A DNA stretch of 64,000 nt from Streptococcus vicugnae (GCF_016461705.1 NZ_JAEMHW010000002.1:310001-374000); one strand, 5' to 3'. Shown: positions 39,820 to 50,479, counted from the stretch's first letter. The notes: generated by a model not told the origin, from the letters alone. Numbers and translations are program-made.

Positions 39820-42279
39820 CTATTTAATTCTTGCACTAAAGACACCTTCATCAGAAATTTTATCTGAGATAAAGGAACCGTTACTTGTGCGCTCTGAGAG
39901 TGTCAAATCTTCCAAAATGGCTTGATAATGATTGCCCTTATTTGAGTAAACTTCCAAGGTTTCAATCTTATCAGAATCAAGTGGCTCAATGGTGAACAAA
40001 TCAATATTCTGCACATCATTTGAAGCGTGTACTGGTCCTGCCATAAAGACGCGATGTGGTTTTGACTTAAGCTCACGAAGGACTTGCAAACCGCGATTAG
40101 CACGACTTGTTACTGGAATCAGTTCAGTCGCCATACGTTTCAAGCTACCACGTTGAGTTAAGATAAAGAAACTTTCAGTATTAGCAATAAAGGCCGCTGC
40201 TACAAAATCATCATCCTTAAGATTGATTGATTTAACCCCTGCAGCTTTTGCACCAACTACCGGCACTTCATCAATATTGAAATGAAGGGCATAACCGTTG
40301 TGTGTGACAACCATGACATCATCCAAAGTAATTGGAGCAATGGTTACAATCATGTCATCATCATTTTTCAATTTAGCATATTTAACAGATTTTGACTTGT
40401 AGGTACGCCATGGGGCGAACTCTTTACGTTCGAAGCGTTTCATTTGTCCAAGTTTTGTAGCTGCAAAATAAGTTTGCGGTCCAAATTCATCGACAATTTC
40501 AGCATAAAGAACGTATTCGTCTGTCGCAAAGTTAGTAATAGTTTGTGACAAATGTTCACCAATATCTTTCCAACGAATATCTGTCAACTCATGAACTGGA
40601 CGATAGATAACATTGCCAAGATTTGTAAAAATGAGCAAATGTTGTGTGGTCTTAGCTTGAGAAACGAAGATCAATTCATCATCATCACGTTTACCAATTT
40701 CTTCAACCGTTGAAGCGTTATAAGAACGCGGACTTGTACGTTTGATATAGCCACCTTTTGTTACGCTGACATAGGTATCTTCTTCAACAATCAAGCTTGC
40801 CACATCGATTTCAATGGTTTCAGCTTCATCTTGCAATTCTGTCAAACGTGGATTAGCAAATTTCTTCTTAACCTCACGTAGTTCACGTTTCATGACATTG
40901 TACATGGTACGTTCGTCACCGATAATGGCTTTAAGCATTGTGATGCGTTCACGAAGTTCTGCTTCTTCGTTTTCAAGCGCAACAATGTCGGTATTTGATA
41001 AACGATACAATTGCAAAGTTACAATAGCTTCTGCTTGTTCTTCAGAAAAATCATAGCTGACTTTTAAGTTTTCTTTAGCATCAGCTTTATTTTCAGAGGC
41101 ACGGATAAGTGCAATAACATCATCAAGAATTGAAATGACACGAATCAAACCTTCTACGATGTGAAGACGTTTTTCAGCTTTTTCTTTATCAAATTTTGAA
41201 CGGGCAACGATAATTTCTTTACGGTGTGCAATGTAACTTGTCAACATTGGAATAATACCAACTTGACGTGGTGTGTAGTTATCAATGGCAACCATATTGA
41301 AGTTATAGTTGACTTGCAAATCTGTGTATTTCAAAAGATAGTTGAGAATGGTTTGTTCATCAGCATCTTTTTTAAGTTCGATAGCAATACGAAGACCATC
41401 ACGGTCAGATTCATCACGAACTTCCGCAATGCCGGGTACTTTGTTATTGACACGAACGTCATCAATTTTCTTAACAAGCACCGCTTTATTGACTTCATAA
41501 GGAATCTCAGTAACAACGATTTGTTTTTTACCGCCTCGAAGACTTTCAATGTCGGTTCGTGAACGAACCACGACACGACCTTTACCAGTCTCGTAAGCTT
41601 TACGAATACCGTCTTTACCTTGGATAATTGCCCCTGTTGGGAAATCTGGTCCAGGCAAGAATTCCATTAATTTGTCCAATTTAGCATTTGGATGGTCAAT
41701 GAGGTAAACAACCGCATCAATCACTTCAGCCAAGTTGTGTGGTGGAATATCTGTTGCGTAACCAGCTGAGATACCTGTTGCACCATTAACCAAAAGATTT
41801 GGAAAGGCTGCCGGTAAAACCGTTGGTTCCTTTTCAGTATCATCAAAGTTCCAAGCAAATGGAACAGTATTTTTCTCAATATCATGAAGCAAATAGCCAG
41901 CAATCTCTGACAAACGTGCTTCGGTATAACGCATGGCTGCCGGTGGATCACCGTCCATAGAACCGTTGTTACCATGCATTTCAATCAAGGCCTCACGATT
42001 TTTCCAGTCCTGACTCATGCGCACCATGGCGTCATAAATAGACGAGTCACCGTGTGGGTGAAAATTACCCATGACGTTACCGACTGATTTAGCCGATTTA
42101 CGGAAACCTTTATCAAAAGTATTGCCGTCCTTATTCATTGAATAAAGGATACGACGTTGAACAGGCTTCAAACCATCACGAATATCTGGCAAAGCCCGCT
42201 CTTGAATAATATATTTGGAGTATCGTCCAAAACGATCCCCCATAATGTCTTCAAGAGACATATTTTGTACATTTGACAT
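39820..42279 (-). CDS. parC: DNA topoisomerase IV subunit A
   Basis: An 819-residue type IIA topoisomerase breakage-reunion subunit, decatenating daughter chromosomes. QRDR residues are wild type: Ser79 and Asp83 in HPHGDSSIYDAM, so no fluoroquinolone change is seen there. The catalytic Tyr lies in AAMRYTEARLSEIA. The C-terminal beta-pinwheel repeats begin near residue 500. The partner parE is on the same strand but separated by an unknown gene. Confidence 0.97.
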   Translation of the reverse strand: MSNVQNMSLEDIMGDRFGRYSKYIIQERALPDIRDGLKPVQRRILYSMNKDGNTFDKGFRKSAKSVGNVMGNFHPHGDSSIYDAMVRMSQDWKNREALIEMHGNNGSMDGDPPAAMRYTEARLSEIAGYLLHDIEKNTVPFAWNFDDTEKEPTVLPAAFPNLLVNGATGISAGYATDIPPHNLAEVIDAVVYLIDHPNAKLDKLMEFLPGPDFPTGAIIQGKDGIRKAYETGKGRVVVRSRTDIESLRGGKKQIVVTEIPYEVNKAVLVKKIDDVRVNNKVPGIAEVRDESDRDGLRIAIELKKDADEQTILNYLLKYTDLQVNYNFNMVAIDNYTPRQVGIIPMLTSYIAHRKEIIVARSKFDKEKAEKRLHIVEGLIRVISILDDVIALIRASENKADAKENLKVSYDFSEEQAEAIVTLQLYRLSNTDIVALENEEAELRERITMLKAIIGDERTMYNVMKRELREVKKKFANPRLTELQDEAETIEIDVASLIVEEDTYVSVTKGGYIKRTSPRSYNASTVEEIGKRDDDELIFVSQAKTTQHLLIFTNLGNVIYRPVHELTDIRWKDIGEHLSQTITNFATDEYVLYAEIVDEFGPQTYFAATKLGQMKRFERKEFAPWRTYKSKSVKYAKLKNDDDMIVTIAPITLDDVMVVTHNGYALHFNIDEVPVVGAKAAGVKSINLKDDDFVAAAFIANTESFFILTQRGSLKRMATELIPVTSRANRGLQVLRELKSKPHRVFMAGPVHASNDVQNIDLFTIEPLDSDKIETLEVYSNKGNHYQAILEDLTLSERTSNGSFISDKISDEGVFSARIK

Positions 42280-42326
42280 AATTATTATCCTTTACATTTC
42301 ACGTCAAAAAATTAACTTTTTCTATA

Positions 42327-43139
42327 TTAACTAACAAAGTTTTTTACAACATTAAAAACTTTTTCTGACCAGGCAGAAAGACCATCACCATCGTACTTCA
42401 AATAAAATACTTTAGGGACTAAACAACTTGGAACCAAAGGCTCAATAACCTCTCGTTTATCCTCAGGAATAATGCAAAGATAAAGCTTGTTCAAAGAAAT
42501 TTCATCTTTAACCTTCGCAGCGTGATAGCCATCAAATACATAACCATCACTTTCAATAATATCATCATATTTGAAATGGAAACTTACCCCCGGAACAAAA
42601 AGCGGACCTAATTCATCTTTTGTAGGTTCTCGTTCCAAAAGCCTTTCCATAGCAAGACGATAACCAGACGTTGTATTTGACCAGCCAAGCATCACATATT
42701 GAAAATAGTCAGCTGGATCTCCCGCAGCATTACGAGAACTCTGAACTAATTTCTCAGGTGACAATCTAAATGCCTTAACCGCTGATAGAATCTTGTTTTC
42801 TCTAAATATTTCTTTCGCTACTTGAACGGTACAGGTATGGCTTAAAAAATCTGAATATACATATTTACCTTTTTCGTCATAAGTTGAAGCAACTATTTTA
42901 GAACTTGGAGTATATGGAAATTCCTTACACGGCCTTCTCTCAATATCTTTTATCTTGTCACGAAGTACTTTATTCTCGCAGATAATTTGGGTAGTTCGAG
43001 CATTTAATTTCTCGTATGCTATAAAAGCAGAAATTTTTTCCAATTCCCAATCTTTTATCAAAGGATACTCTGATAAAACCAAATGATAAACTCCAGCCCA
43101 TTGAATACTATATTTTTCAGTCCAGATATCTAAAAGCAT
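42327..43139 (-). CDS. unknown protein between parC and parE
   Basis: A 270-residue protein with no recognised motif. The first 80 residues are helical (LEKISAFIAYEKLNARTTQIICENKVLRDKIK); the rest is mixed alpha/beta with FLSHTCTVQVAKEIFRENKILSAVK, RNAAGDPADYFQYVMLGWSNTTSGYR and CIIPEDKREVIEPLVP. The pattern of a His near HTCTVQVAKEIF, an Arg-rich middle and a Tyr could recall ADP-ribosyl-type folds, but this is weak. A start codon with a poor ribosome site and separation of parC from parE suggest later insertion. Confidence 0.55.
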   Translation of the reverse strand: MLLDIWTEKYSIQWAGVYHLVLSEYPLIKDWELEKISAFIAYEKLNARTTQIICENKVLRDKIKDIERRPCKEFPYTPSSKIVASTYDEKGKYVYSDFLSHTCTVQVAKEIFRENKILSAVKAFRLSPEKLVQSSRNAAGDPADYFQYVMLGWSNTTSGYRLAMERLLEREPTKDELGPLFVPGVSFHFKYDDIIESDGYVFDGYHAAKVKDEISLNKLYLCIIPEDKREVIEPLVPSCLVPKVFYLKYDGDGLSAWSEKVFNVVKNFVS

Positions 43140-43208
43140 TAGCTTGTCCTCTAAAGATATTAATTGACTATAATATCACTCATTAAAAATCAACTTTGTA
43201 AATAGCGA

Positions 43209-45158
43209 TTAAAACACTGTATTTTCTTCCAAGGTGAATTTAACGTTGTCTTCGATCCATTTACGGCGTGGTTCAACTTTGTCGCCCATAAGGACGTTGA
43301 CACGGCGTTCAGCACGCGCCAAATCTTCAATTGTCACACGGATAAGTGTACGTGTTTCTGGGTTCATAGTTGTTTCCCAAAGTTGGTCAGCATTCATTTC
43401 ACCCAACCCTTTGTAACGTTGGAGTTGAGCTCCTTTACCGAATTTTTGACGTAATTCTTCTAACTCACCATCTGTCCAAGCGTACTCAACTTGCTCTTTT
43501 TTGCCTTTTCCTTTTGACATTTTGTACAAAGGAGGAAGGGCAATATAAACATGTCCAGTTTCAACCAATGGACGCATGTAACGGTAAAAGAAAGTCAACA
43601 GAAGTGTCTGGATGTGGGCACCATCGGTATCGGCATCGGTCATGATAATAATCTTATCGTAGTTAGAATTTTCAACGTTAAATTCAGCACCGACACCCGC
43701 ACCAATGGTATAAATCATGGTATTGATTTCTTCGTTTTTCACGATATCAGACATTTTTGCTTTTGCCGTATTAAGCACTTTACCACGCAATGGCAAAATA
43801 GCTTGGAATTTACGGTCACGACCTTGCTTGGCTGAACCGCCGGCAGAATCCCCTTCGACTAGGTAAAGTTCATTTTTCTTAGGGTTCTTAGATTGTGCTG
43901 GAGTCAATTTACCAGAAAGAAGTCCTTTATCTTTCTTGTTCTTCTTACCATTACGAGATTCATCACGCGCCTTACGAGCCGCCTCTCTGGCATCACGCGC
44001 TTTAATTGCCTTACGAACAAGATTTGAAGCCACTTCACCATTTTCCAAAAGGAAGAAAGTCAATTTTTCAGATACAATACTATCAACAATTGGACGTGCT
44101 AGAGGACTTCCTAATTTATCTTTGGTTTGTCCTTCAAATTGCAAATGCTCTTCTGGAACAAGAATAGAAAGCACCGCAGATAACCCTTCACGGTAATCAG
44201 AACCTTCTAGGTTCTTATCCTTTTCTTTTAATAAACCAGACTTACGAGCGTAGTCATTCATAGCTTTGGTAATAGCTGATTTCAAACCAGTCTCATGAGT
44301 TCCACCATCTTTTGTGCGAACATTGTTAACAAAAGAAAGGATGTTATCAGAAAAGCCATCATTGTATTGAAGTGCTACTTCAACTTGGAAGCCTTGATCT
44401 TCACCAGTTACCCAAATGACCGGTGTCAATGTTTCCTTATCTTCGTTAAGGTACTCAACAAAGTCTTGCACCCCATTTTCATAATGGAATTCTAGGTGTT
44501 CTGCTTCTTCTGGACGATTATCAGTTAATGTCAAGGTAACATTTTTAAGCAAGAAAGCTGATTCTTTCAAACGTTCAGCAATCGTGTTAAATTTAAAATC
44601 AACCGTTGAAAAGATTGTGTCATCAGGCATGAAAGTGACCATAGTACCTGATTTAGATTTTGGTGCTGTTCCAATCTTTTTAAGAGTTGTAACAGGTTTA
44701 CCACCTTTTTCAAATCGTTGTTTGTAAACAGCGCCATCACGAGTGATCTCAACTTCTAGCCAGCTAGAAAGGGCATTAACAACTGAAGAGCCTACCCCGT
44801 GAAGACCACCAGAGGTTTTATAACCACCTTGTCCAAATTTACCACCAGCGTGGAGAACCGTGAAAATAACCTCTACTGTCGGAATCCCCATGGCATGCTT
44901 ACCAGTCGGCATTCCTCGACCTTGGTCTTTTACCGTAACACTACCGTCTTTGTTAATAATCACATCAATCTGATTACCAAAACCAGAAAGTGCTTCATCG
45001 ACGGCATTGTCAACAATTTCCCATACTAAATGATGTAGTCCTGTCGCATCTGTTGATCCGATGTACATTCCGGGACGTTTACGAACAGCGTCCAATCCTT
45101 CTAATACTTGAATGGCATCGTCATTATAATTATTTACATTAATTTCTTTTTTAGCCAA
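43209..45158 (-). CDS. parE: DNA topoisomerase IV subunit B
   Basis: A 649-residue ATPase subunit partnering ParC. GHKL ATPase motifs: EIVDNAVDEA, DQGRGMPTG, GGLHGVGSSVVNALS; TOPRIM region with EGDSAGGSAKQGRDRKFQAILPLRGK and DADTDGAHIQTLLL. The C-terminus has QLQRYKGLGEMNADQLWETTMNPE. All family residues look intact. Divergent from plsY across 222 bases. Confidence 0.97.
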   Translation of the reverse strand: MAKKEINVNNYNDDAIQVLEGLDAVRKRPGMYIGSTDATGLHHLVWEIVDNAVDEALSGFGNQIDVIINKDGSVTVKDQGRGMPTGKHAMGIPTVEVIFTVLHAGGKFGQGGYKTSGGLHGVGSSVVNALSSWLEVEITRDGAVYKQRFEKGGKPVTTLKKIGTAPKSKSGTMVTFMPDDTIFSTVDFKFNTIAERLKESAFLLKNVTLTLTDNRPEEAEHLEFHYENGVQDFVEYLNEDKETLTPVIWVTGEDQGFQVEVALQYNDGFSDNILSFVNNVRTKDGGTHETGLKSAITKAMNDYARKSGLLKEKDKNLEGSDYREGLSAVLSILVPEEHLQFEGQTKDKLGSPLARPIVDSIVSEKLTFFLLENGEVASNLVRKAIKARDAREAARKARDESRNGKKNKKDKGLLSGKLTPAQSKNPKKNELYLVEGDSAGGSAKQGRDRKFQAILPLRGKVLNTAKAKMSDIVKNEEINTMIYTIGAGVGAEFNVENSNYDKIIIMTDADTDGAHIQTLLLTFFYRYMRPLVETGHVYIALPPLYKMSKGKGKKEQVEYAWTDGELEELRQKFGKGAQLQRYKGLGEMNADQLWETTMNPETRTLIRVTIEDLARAERRVNVLMGDKVEPRRKWIEDNVKFTLEENTVF

Positions 45159-45365
45159 AAGCGACCTCCAAATAATTCATCTTTTTTATCTTACAAGTTT
45201 TTTCAGTATTTTGCAAAAAAAAATCAAAGTTAATAACGATTTTACAAGGAAAATCACCAATTTTTTCATGAAATAGTATATCAAATTTAAAGCGTTATCA
45301 CAAATTTAGCTTGATTCTTCAAGTCATTTATTTTTCAAATTTCTCCTTTTCTTAATAAGCGATTG

Positions 45366-45381
45366 TGTTATAATGAAAACA
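45366..45381 (+). promoter_or_regulatory. promoter of plsY giving an apparently leaderless mRNA
   Basis: Extended -10 TGTTATAAT (45366-45374) ends seven bases before the ATG at 45381, so the transcript should begin at or within a base of the start codon. No ribosome site can fit. Alternative upstream starts in the frame lack a site too. Confidence 0.55.
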
Positions 45382-46025
45382 TGAAAATTTTAGTTATGAT
45401 TCTGATTGCTTACTTGTTGGGGTCAATCCCAACTGGACTTTGGATTGGAAAATTCTTCTACCACACAAATCTTAGAGAACATGGTAGCGGAAATACTGGA
45501 ACAACTAATACTTTCCGAGTCCTAGGTGCTAAAGCAGGTATGATTACCTTTATCATTGATATGTTAAAAGGGACGCTTGCTGCGCTTCTCCCTCTTATTT
45601 TTGGGGTTACTGGCGTCTCTCCAATTCTAATCGGACTTTTCGCCATAATCGGTCACACATTCCCACTTTTTGCACAGTTTAAAGGTGGTAAGGCAGTTGC
45701 AACAAGCGCTGGTGTACTCCTTGGTTTTGCGCCACTATTTTTACTTTTCCTTGTTGTTGTCTTTGTCATTACCCTTTATCTCTATAGTATGATCTCTTTA
45801 TCAAGTGTAGTTGCCGCTAGCGTTGCTGTCGTTAGTGTTCTAATTTTTCCAGCCTTTGGCTTTTTGCTTCCGCACTACGACCTGCTCTTCACATTAGTGA
45901 TTATTTTAATTGCAGGTATTATTATTGTGAGACATAAAGATAACATTACACGTATTAAAGTACACAAGGAAAATCTTGTTCCTTGGGGATTGAATTTAAG
46001 TCATCAAGAACAAAAAAAGAATTAG
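45381..46025 (+). CDS. plsY: glycerol-3-phosphate acyltransferase PlsY
   Basis: A 214-residue membrane acyltransferase making lysophosphatidic acid from acyl-phosphate. Five helices with the two family motifs [12 protein letters not shown] near residue 35 and [22 protein letters not shown] near residue 95; C-terminal [14 protein letters not shown]. Divergent from parE, as is common in streptococci. The -10 box abuts the ATG (see promoter entry). Confidence 0.95.
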   Translation: MKILVMILIAYLLGSIPTGLWIGKFFYHTNLREHGSGNTGTTNTFRVLGAKAGMITFIIDMLKGTLAALLPLIFGVTGVSPILIGLFAIIGHTFPLFAQFKGGKAVATSAGVLLGFAPLFLLFLVVVFVITLYLYSMISLSSVVAASVAVVSVLIFPAFGFLLPHYDLLFTLVIILIAGIIIVRHKDNITRIKVHKENLVPWGLNLSHQEQKKN

Positions 46026-46045
46026 CAAAACGCTAATTCTTTTTT
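46010..46045. terminator. bidirectional terminator between plsY and pyrC
   Basis: AAAAAAAGAATTAGC-AAAAC-GCTAATTCTTTTTT overlaps the plsY stop and serves both convergent genes. Confidence 0.75.
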
Positions 46046-46052
46046 ATTACTC

Positions 46053-47321
46053 TTAAGCTTTGTAGACAATGTTTCCATCACAGATAGTGTATTTCACGAC
46101 ACCTTGTAGTTTTTCACCAATAAATGGTGAATTTGAAGCTTTAGAAGCAAAGTGGTCAGACACGACACGTTCTTCTTTGTCAGCAAAGATAACGATGTCT
46201 GCAGGACCATTTTCAGCCAAATATCCAGCGTCAAAATCATACATTGATGATGGATTAATGGTCATCTTAGCAAGCAACTCTGACAAGGTCAAATCACCTG
46301 TAGCCACCAAGTTTGTCAAGCCAAGAGATAATGATGTTTCAAGTCCTGTCATACCTGATGGGGCTTTTGTGATGTCTTCGACATTCTTTTCATCAGCGTG
46401 GTGTGGAGCGTGGTCAGTCGCAATCACTGAAATAACGCCAGATTTCAAACCTTCAATAACTGCCAAACGGTCTTTTTCAGTACGAAGAGGTGGATTCATC
46501 TTAGCTGCAGAGCCTTTGATGAGAAGCAAGTCTTCTGTTTTTGAGAAATGTTGTGGTGCTGCTTCTGCAGTGACATTTGCGCCTAATTGTTGAGCAAATT
46601 CAACCACTTTAACAGATTCTGCTTTTGACAAATGTTGGATATGTAAGTGCGCACCACGGTCATAAGCAATCATAACATCACGCGCAATCATACTATACTC
46701 TGCCACCCCAGTTGCTCCGCAGAAATGGAATTTATCACGTGCAATCCCTTCGTTAAATCCAAGGATACCATTTAATTCTGGGTCTTCTTCGTGAACAGCA
46801 ACAAAGGTATTATTTGCTTTTGCCAAATCCAAAGCTTCTTTCAACACTTTAGTACTTTGAAGTGGGATACCGTCATCTGAAAAACTGAGTGCACCATTTT
46901 CAAGAAGTTCTTTAAAGTCAGTCAAATTTTGACCATCAAAGTTTTTAGTGACTGTAGCGTTTGTATAAACGTGGATATTTTCTTTGCTAGCGCTCGCTAA
47001 TACTTCTTTCAACGTTTTAACATCTGAAATAGTCGGATTAGTATTTGCCATCATAACAACTGATGTAAAACCACCAGCTGCTGCTGCAAGAGCTCCTGTA
47101 TGAATATCTTCTTTGTGAGTTTGACCAGGTTCACGAAAATGCACGTGAATATCAACCAAACCAGGAGCTACAACAAGACCACTAGCATCAATGACCTCTG
47201 CATTTGCTTCTTCGATTGAGTCAGCAATTTTAACAACTTTTTTTCCATCAACAAGAACGTCCGCAACCTGATCAAAACCAGACTTTGGATCAACGACACG
47301 ACCATTTTTAATAAGTAACAT
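46053..47321 (-). CDS. pyrC: dihydroorotase
   Basis: A 422-residue amidohydrolase of the type I (metal) family, closing carbamoyl aspartate to dihydroorotate. [18 protein letters not shown] gives the metal histidines; [10 protein letters not shown] and [10 protein letters not shown] give others; [15 protein letters not shown] gives the catalytic Asp. End of the pyrF-pyrE-ung cluster. A terminator shared with plsY follows. Confidence 0.95.
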   Translation of the reverse strand: MLLIKNGRVVDPKSGFDQVADVLVDGKKVVKIADSIEEANAEVIDASGLVVAPGLVDIHVHFREPGQTHKEDIHTGALAAAAGGFTSVVMMANTNPTISDVKTLKEVLASASKENIHVYTNATVTKNFDGQNLTDFKELLENGALSFSDDGIPLQSTKVLKEALDLAKANNTFVAVHEEDPELNGILGFNEGIARDKFHFCGATGVAEYSMIARDVMIAYDRGAHLHIQHLSKAESVKVVEFAQQLGANVTAEAAPQHFSKTEDLLLIKGSAAKMNPPLRTEKDRLAVIEGLKSGVISVIATDHAPHHADEKNVEDITKAPSGMTGLETSLSLGLTNLVATGDLTLSELLAKMTINPSSMYDFDAGYLAENGPADIVIFADKEERVVSDHFASKASNSPFIGEKLQGVVKYTICDGNIVYKA

Positions 47322-47333
47322 GTTAAACTCCTA

Positions 47334-47987
47334 TCATTTCAACCAATCAATTGGTTCTAGGCCATCCTGACTGAGGTAAGCATTAGCTTGTGAGAAAGGA
47401 CGGCTGCCGAAAAATCCGCGATAAGCTGAGAGTGGACTTGGATGCGCACTTTCGATGACATGATGAATTGGATTCGTAATCAAAGCTTTTTTCTTACGAG
47501 CATACCCACCCCAGAGAATAAAGACAACCGGTGTCTCTTTTTGATTAACCACTTTGATAATCGCATCGGTAAATGGTTCCCAAATTTGTCCAGCATGACC
47601 ATTGGCACGACCTGCAGGAACTGTTAAGCAAGCATTTAGCAAAAGCACACCTTGCTGTGCCCATGGGGTTAAATCGTGGTGATCGCGTTGACCTAAATCA
47701 TCAGCCAATTCTTTAAGAATATTTTGAAGAGATGGTGGTGCTGGAATATTCTCTGGTACTGAAAATGATAGTCCTTGCGCTTGATTCGGACCATGATAAG
47801 GATCTTGACCAATAATCACTACTTTAACATCTTCTAATGCTGTTGTTTGAATAGCATTAAAGACTTTCTCACGTGGCGGATATACCAATTCTTGCTGATA
47901 AACAGCATCCATAAATTGATTAATGCGACCAAAGTAATGCTCTGGTAATTCATTTTTAATTAACTCATGCCATGTTGAATGTTGCAT
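47334..47987 (-). CDS. ung: uracil-DNA glycosylase
   Basis: A 217-residue family 1 glycosylase removing uracil from DNA. Start taken at the ATG at 47987, with GAGGAG five bases upstream; a GTG two codons earlier lacks spacing. Motifs [16 protein letters not shown] (catalytic Asp) and [13 protein letters not shown] (catalytic His) are intact. Its location between the PEBP gene and pyrC ties DNA repair to the pyrimidine operon. Confidence 0.96.
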   Translation of the reverse strand: MQHSTWHELIKNELPEHYFGRINQFMDAVYQQELVYPPREKVFNAIQTTALEDVKVVIIGQDPYHGPNQAQGLSFSVPENIPAPPSLQNILKELADDLGQRDHHDLTPWAQQGVLLLNACLTVPAGRANGHAGQIWEPFTDAIIKVVNQKETPVVFILWGGYARKKKALITNPIHHVIESAHPSPLSAYRGFFGSRPFSQANAYLSQDGLEPIDWLK

Positions 47988-48005
47988 GTTCACTCCTCTG
48001 TAGCT

Positions 48006-48518
48006 TTAGTATTTCCCTACTAAATCTAGCTTTTCTTTTGCCAAGACATGCCCTTCCATGGCATGAAGCAAATCATTCATGTAAAAACCATCTGTTAATG
48101 GCAATTCACAATCCAAAGCATAGACTGTTAGGGTATAAATATGGTCTCTATCCGGTGGATATGGCCCCATATAGCCATCATAAATATCTGAGTTATCCTC
48201 ATTTAGAAACTTACTAACTAAGCTATTTTTACCATGAGTATGATTAGTATCTAAACGAGAAAAATCTTCTGAAATAGCTTTTACATCAGCTGGAACATCA
48301 GCTGGAACATTAGCAACTACCCAGTGAATATAAGCAAAACCACAGACTGGGATAGAATCATAGTCGACGAATGTCCAAGCAAATGTTTTCGTACCTTCAG
48401 GAGCATCCTCAATCGTAAACGGGAAAGAGATGACTGCATTTCCCCTAACCTGAACACTTGCTTTTTTAGCGTATGCATCAGGCAAAACATTATTTTCAAA
48501 TGTTGATGATAGTTTCAT
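48006..48518 (-). CDS. YbhB/YbcL (PEBP-like) protein
   Basis: A 170-residue protein from the ATG at 48518 (GAAAGGAGTTATA upstream). PEBP family with the DPD-type core replaced by VDYDSIP and the signature HIYTLTVYALDCELPL near residue 125; the ligand cavity motifs GPYPPDRDHIYTL match. The family binds phospholipid-like ligands; the role here is unknown. It lies between pyrE and ung in the same direction, likely co-transcribed. Confidence 0.85.
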   Translation of the reverse strand: MKLSSTFENNVLPDAYAKKASVQVRGNAVISFPFTIEDAPEGTKTFAWTFVDYDSIPVCGFAYIHWVVANVPADVPADVKAISEDFSRLDTNHTHGKNSLVSKFLNEDNSDIYDGYMGPYPPDRDHIYTLTVYALDCELPLTDGFYMNDLLHAMEGHVLAKEKLDLVGKY

Positions 48519-48591
48519 TATAACTCCTTTCAAGCTTTAAACCAAGAAGGCCACTAAAGTTTTATCCTTAGTAGCCAAATACTAAATTTTA

Positions 48592-49221
48592 TTAGTCACG
48601 CCAAGTTTCTTGGTTTTCTTTAAATTTGTGTAGCAAAGTCAAATCATCTGCAGTGATGTAACCTTGCACCTTAGCTACTTTGATAAGCTCTGTATAGTTA
48701 GAAAGTGTCACCAATTTCACACCTGCTTTGTCAAAGTTTTCAGTTGCTTTAGGCAATTCGTAAGTAAAGATTGCCACAACACCGATAACATCAGCGCCTT
48801 CACGTTCAGCTGCGGCAACTGCTTCTAGCACAGAACCACCAGTTGAGATAAGGTCTTCAACGACGACCATTTTTTGACCTTTTCTCACACGACCTTCAAT
48901 TTGGTTACCTGCACCATGATCTTTTGGTTTGCTACGAATATAAGCAAATGGAAGATTCATTTTGTCAGCAATAATAGCTCCATGAGGAATACCTGCTGTT
49001 GCTGTACCTGCAATAACTTCCACTTCTGGAAATTCTTCTTTGATTTTTTCTACAAATCCATTTTCAATCAATGTACGTGTTTCAGGATATGAAAGTGTCA
49101 CACGATTATCTGTATAGATTGGTGATTTAATCCCAGATGCCCAAGTAAACGGATCATTTGGTTTCAAGTAAACCGCTTGAATGTCAAGCAAATCTGATGC
49201 AATTTGTGATGCTAAAGTCAT
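48592..49221 (-). CDS. pyrE: orotate phosphoribosyltransferase
   Basis: A 209-residue enzyme joining orotate to PRPP to make orotidine 5'-phosphate and pyrophosphate. N-terminal [22 protein letters not shown], then the PRPP loop [17 protein letters not shown] and [13 protein letters not shown] (catalytic loop). It precedes the PEBP gene and follows the pyrophosphatase-like gene by 14 bases. Confidence 0.97.
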   Translation of the reverse strand: MTLASQIASDLLDIQAVYLKPNDPFTWASGIKSPIYTDNRVTLSYPETRTLIENGFVEKIKEEFPEVEVIAGTATAGIPHGAIIADKMNLPFAYIRSKPKDHGAGNQIEGRVRKGQKMVVVEDLISTGGSVLEAVAAAEREGADVIGVVAIFTYELPKATENFDKAGVKLVTLSNYTELIKVAKVQGYITADDLTLLHKFKENQETWRD

Positions 49222-49235
49222 AATATTCCTCTTTT

Positions 49236-49559
49236 CTATAATAACTCAATGGTTGATGTAAAATATTGTTCTAAAAAATGGGTTGCTTGTTTTATTTGGT
49301 CATAAGTAACTATTTCACCAGCGGTTGTTAAAATCCATTTAGTCTCCACATCATCAGCACGATGAATAATGGCTACTAATTCCCCTTCGAATACTTCTAG
49401 GGGAGCTGAGACACTCTCTGAAATAATATAGACATCTTGCCACTCACCATCACCTCCAATCAAATTTGGAATGTAACCATAATTGATTGGATAGTTATTC
49501 CCGTATCTATCTTGATAACCGATTGGTCTATCAATAACCGCTGTGTAAGATTTCCTCAT
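49236..49559 (-). CDS. small inorganic pyrophosphatase-like protein
   Basis: A 107-residue protein from the ATG at 49559 (GGAG seven bases before). [37 protein letters not shown] matches the family I soluble pyrophosphatase core, but the usual D-G-D-P-L-D-V metal pair is reduced to GDGEWQDV and the second half of the enzyme is missing. Placement between pyrF and pyrE, which releases pyrophosphate, suggests a role in that step or in its regulation. Catalysis is uncertain. Confidence 0.7.
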   Translation of the reverse strand: MRKSYTAVIDRPIGYQDRYGNNYPINYGYIPNLIGGDGEWQDVYIISESVSAPLEVFEGELVAIIHRADDVETKWILTTAGEIVTYDQIKQATHFLEQYFTSTIELL

Positions 49560-49603
49560 TGTTAACTCCATACCAACTCTAAAATAATTTTAGTATTCCA
49601 ATA

Positions 49604-50296
49604 CTAAGCATTCCATTCATCGTAAATGGCTTTGTAAGCCGCAACAGGATCATCCGCTTTTGTAATTGGGCGTCCAACAACAATATAGCTTGAGCCAATG
49701 GCGCTTGCTTGGCTTGGTGTCATCACGCGTTTTTGATCACCAACAGCAGCTCCTGCCGGACGGATACCAGGTGTCAAGCAAACAAAATCTTCTGACGTTG
49801 CCTCTTTGATGACAGCAACCTCACAAGCAGAACAGACAACCCCATCAAGTCTAGCTTCTTCTGCTTTTTTCGCGTAATGCATAACAGATTGAACAAGACT
49901 TGTCTGGATATTTTGATCTTCTTTCATTTGCTCTTCTGATGTTGATGTCAACTGTGTTACCGCGATTAATTTTGGACCTTGTCCAAGACCTTCACGCGCA
50001 GCTTTCATCATCTCAACACCACCTGCCGCATGAACATTAGTCATGTCAACACCAAGATTTGAAAGCACACGCATGGCTGACTTAACCGTATTTGGAATGT
50101 CATGCAATTTCAAATCTAGGAAAACTGAGTGTCCAAGAGATTTCACATAACGAACAATCTCTGGCCCTTCAGCATAATAAAGTTCCATACCAATTTTGAC
50201 ATAGAGCTTTTCATCAGCAGGAAACAAAGCAAGAAATGATTTCACATCATCAAATGACGGAAAATCAAGAGCAATAATCGGACGACTTTCGTGCAT
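49604..50296 (-). CDS. pyrF: orotidine 5'-phosphate decarboxylase
   Basis: A 230-residue enzyme giving UMP, from the ATG at 50296 after GGAGAAAAA; the longer frame upstream is read through the attenuator. Motifs [13 protein letters not shown] and the catalytic [17 protein letters not shown] are present. Preceded by a PyrR attenuator and its own promoter. Confidence 0.96.
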   Translation of the reverse strand: MHESRPIIALDFPSFDDVKSFLALFPADEKLYVKIGMELYYAEGPEIVRYVKSLGHSVFLDLKLHDIPNTVKSAMRVLSNLGVDMTNVHAAGGVEMMKAAREGLGQGPKLIAVTQLTSTSEEQMKEDQNIQTSLVQSVMHYAKKAEEARLDGVVCSACEVAVIKEATSEDFVCLTPGIRPAGAAVGDQKRVMTPSQASAIGSSYIVVGRPITKADDPVAAYKAIYDEWNA

Positions 50297-50315
50297 TTTT
50301 TCTCCTTTTTCTACA

Positions 50316-50434
50316 AAGAAAACCCCGCCCAAGGGCGAGGTTACACGAAAAGTAGGGCAGCAAGCACCCATTATTCAAAGATGATATCTTCTTTTTTCAC
50401 GAACCTTTCTCGCCTCTCTGGACTCAATTAAAGG
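50316..50434 (-). promoter_or_regulatory. PyrR-type attenuator of pyrF
   Basis: On the minus strand AACCTTT...GAGTCC-AGAGAGG-C...AAAGGTT (50434-50402) matches the PyrR-binding anti-antiterminator with its AGAGAGG loop. A terminator AACCTCGCCC-TT-GGGCGGGGTT (50342-50321) plus TTTTC lies before pyrF. PyrR with UMP would favour termination, lowering expression when pyrimidines are plentiful. Confidence 0.85.
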
Positions 50435-50450
50435 TTATTCAGTTGTTATT

Positions 50451-50479
50451 ATTATATCTTTTTTTAATATCAAAGTCAA
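50451..50479 (-). promoter_or_regulatory. pyrF promoter
   Basis: TTGACT (50479-50474), 17-base spacer and TATAAT (50456-50451) on the minus strand. Confidence 0.75.

Noticed and set aside
46069-46593. 174-codon plus-strand frame opposite pyrC
   Set aside because: Antisense of pyrC with no start signals.
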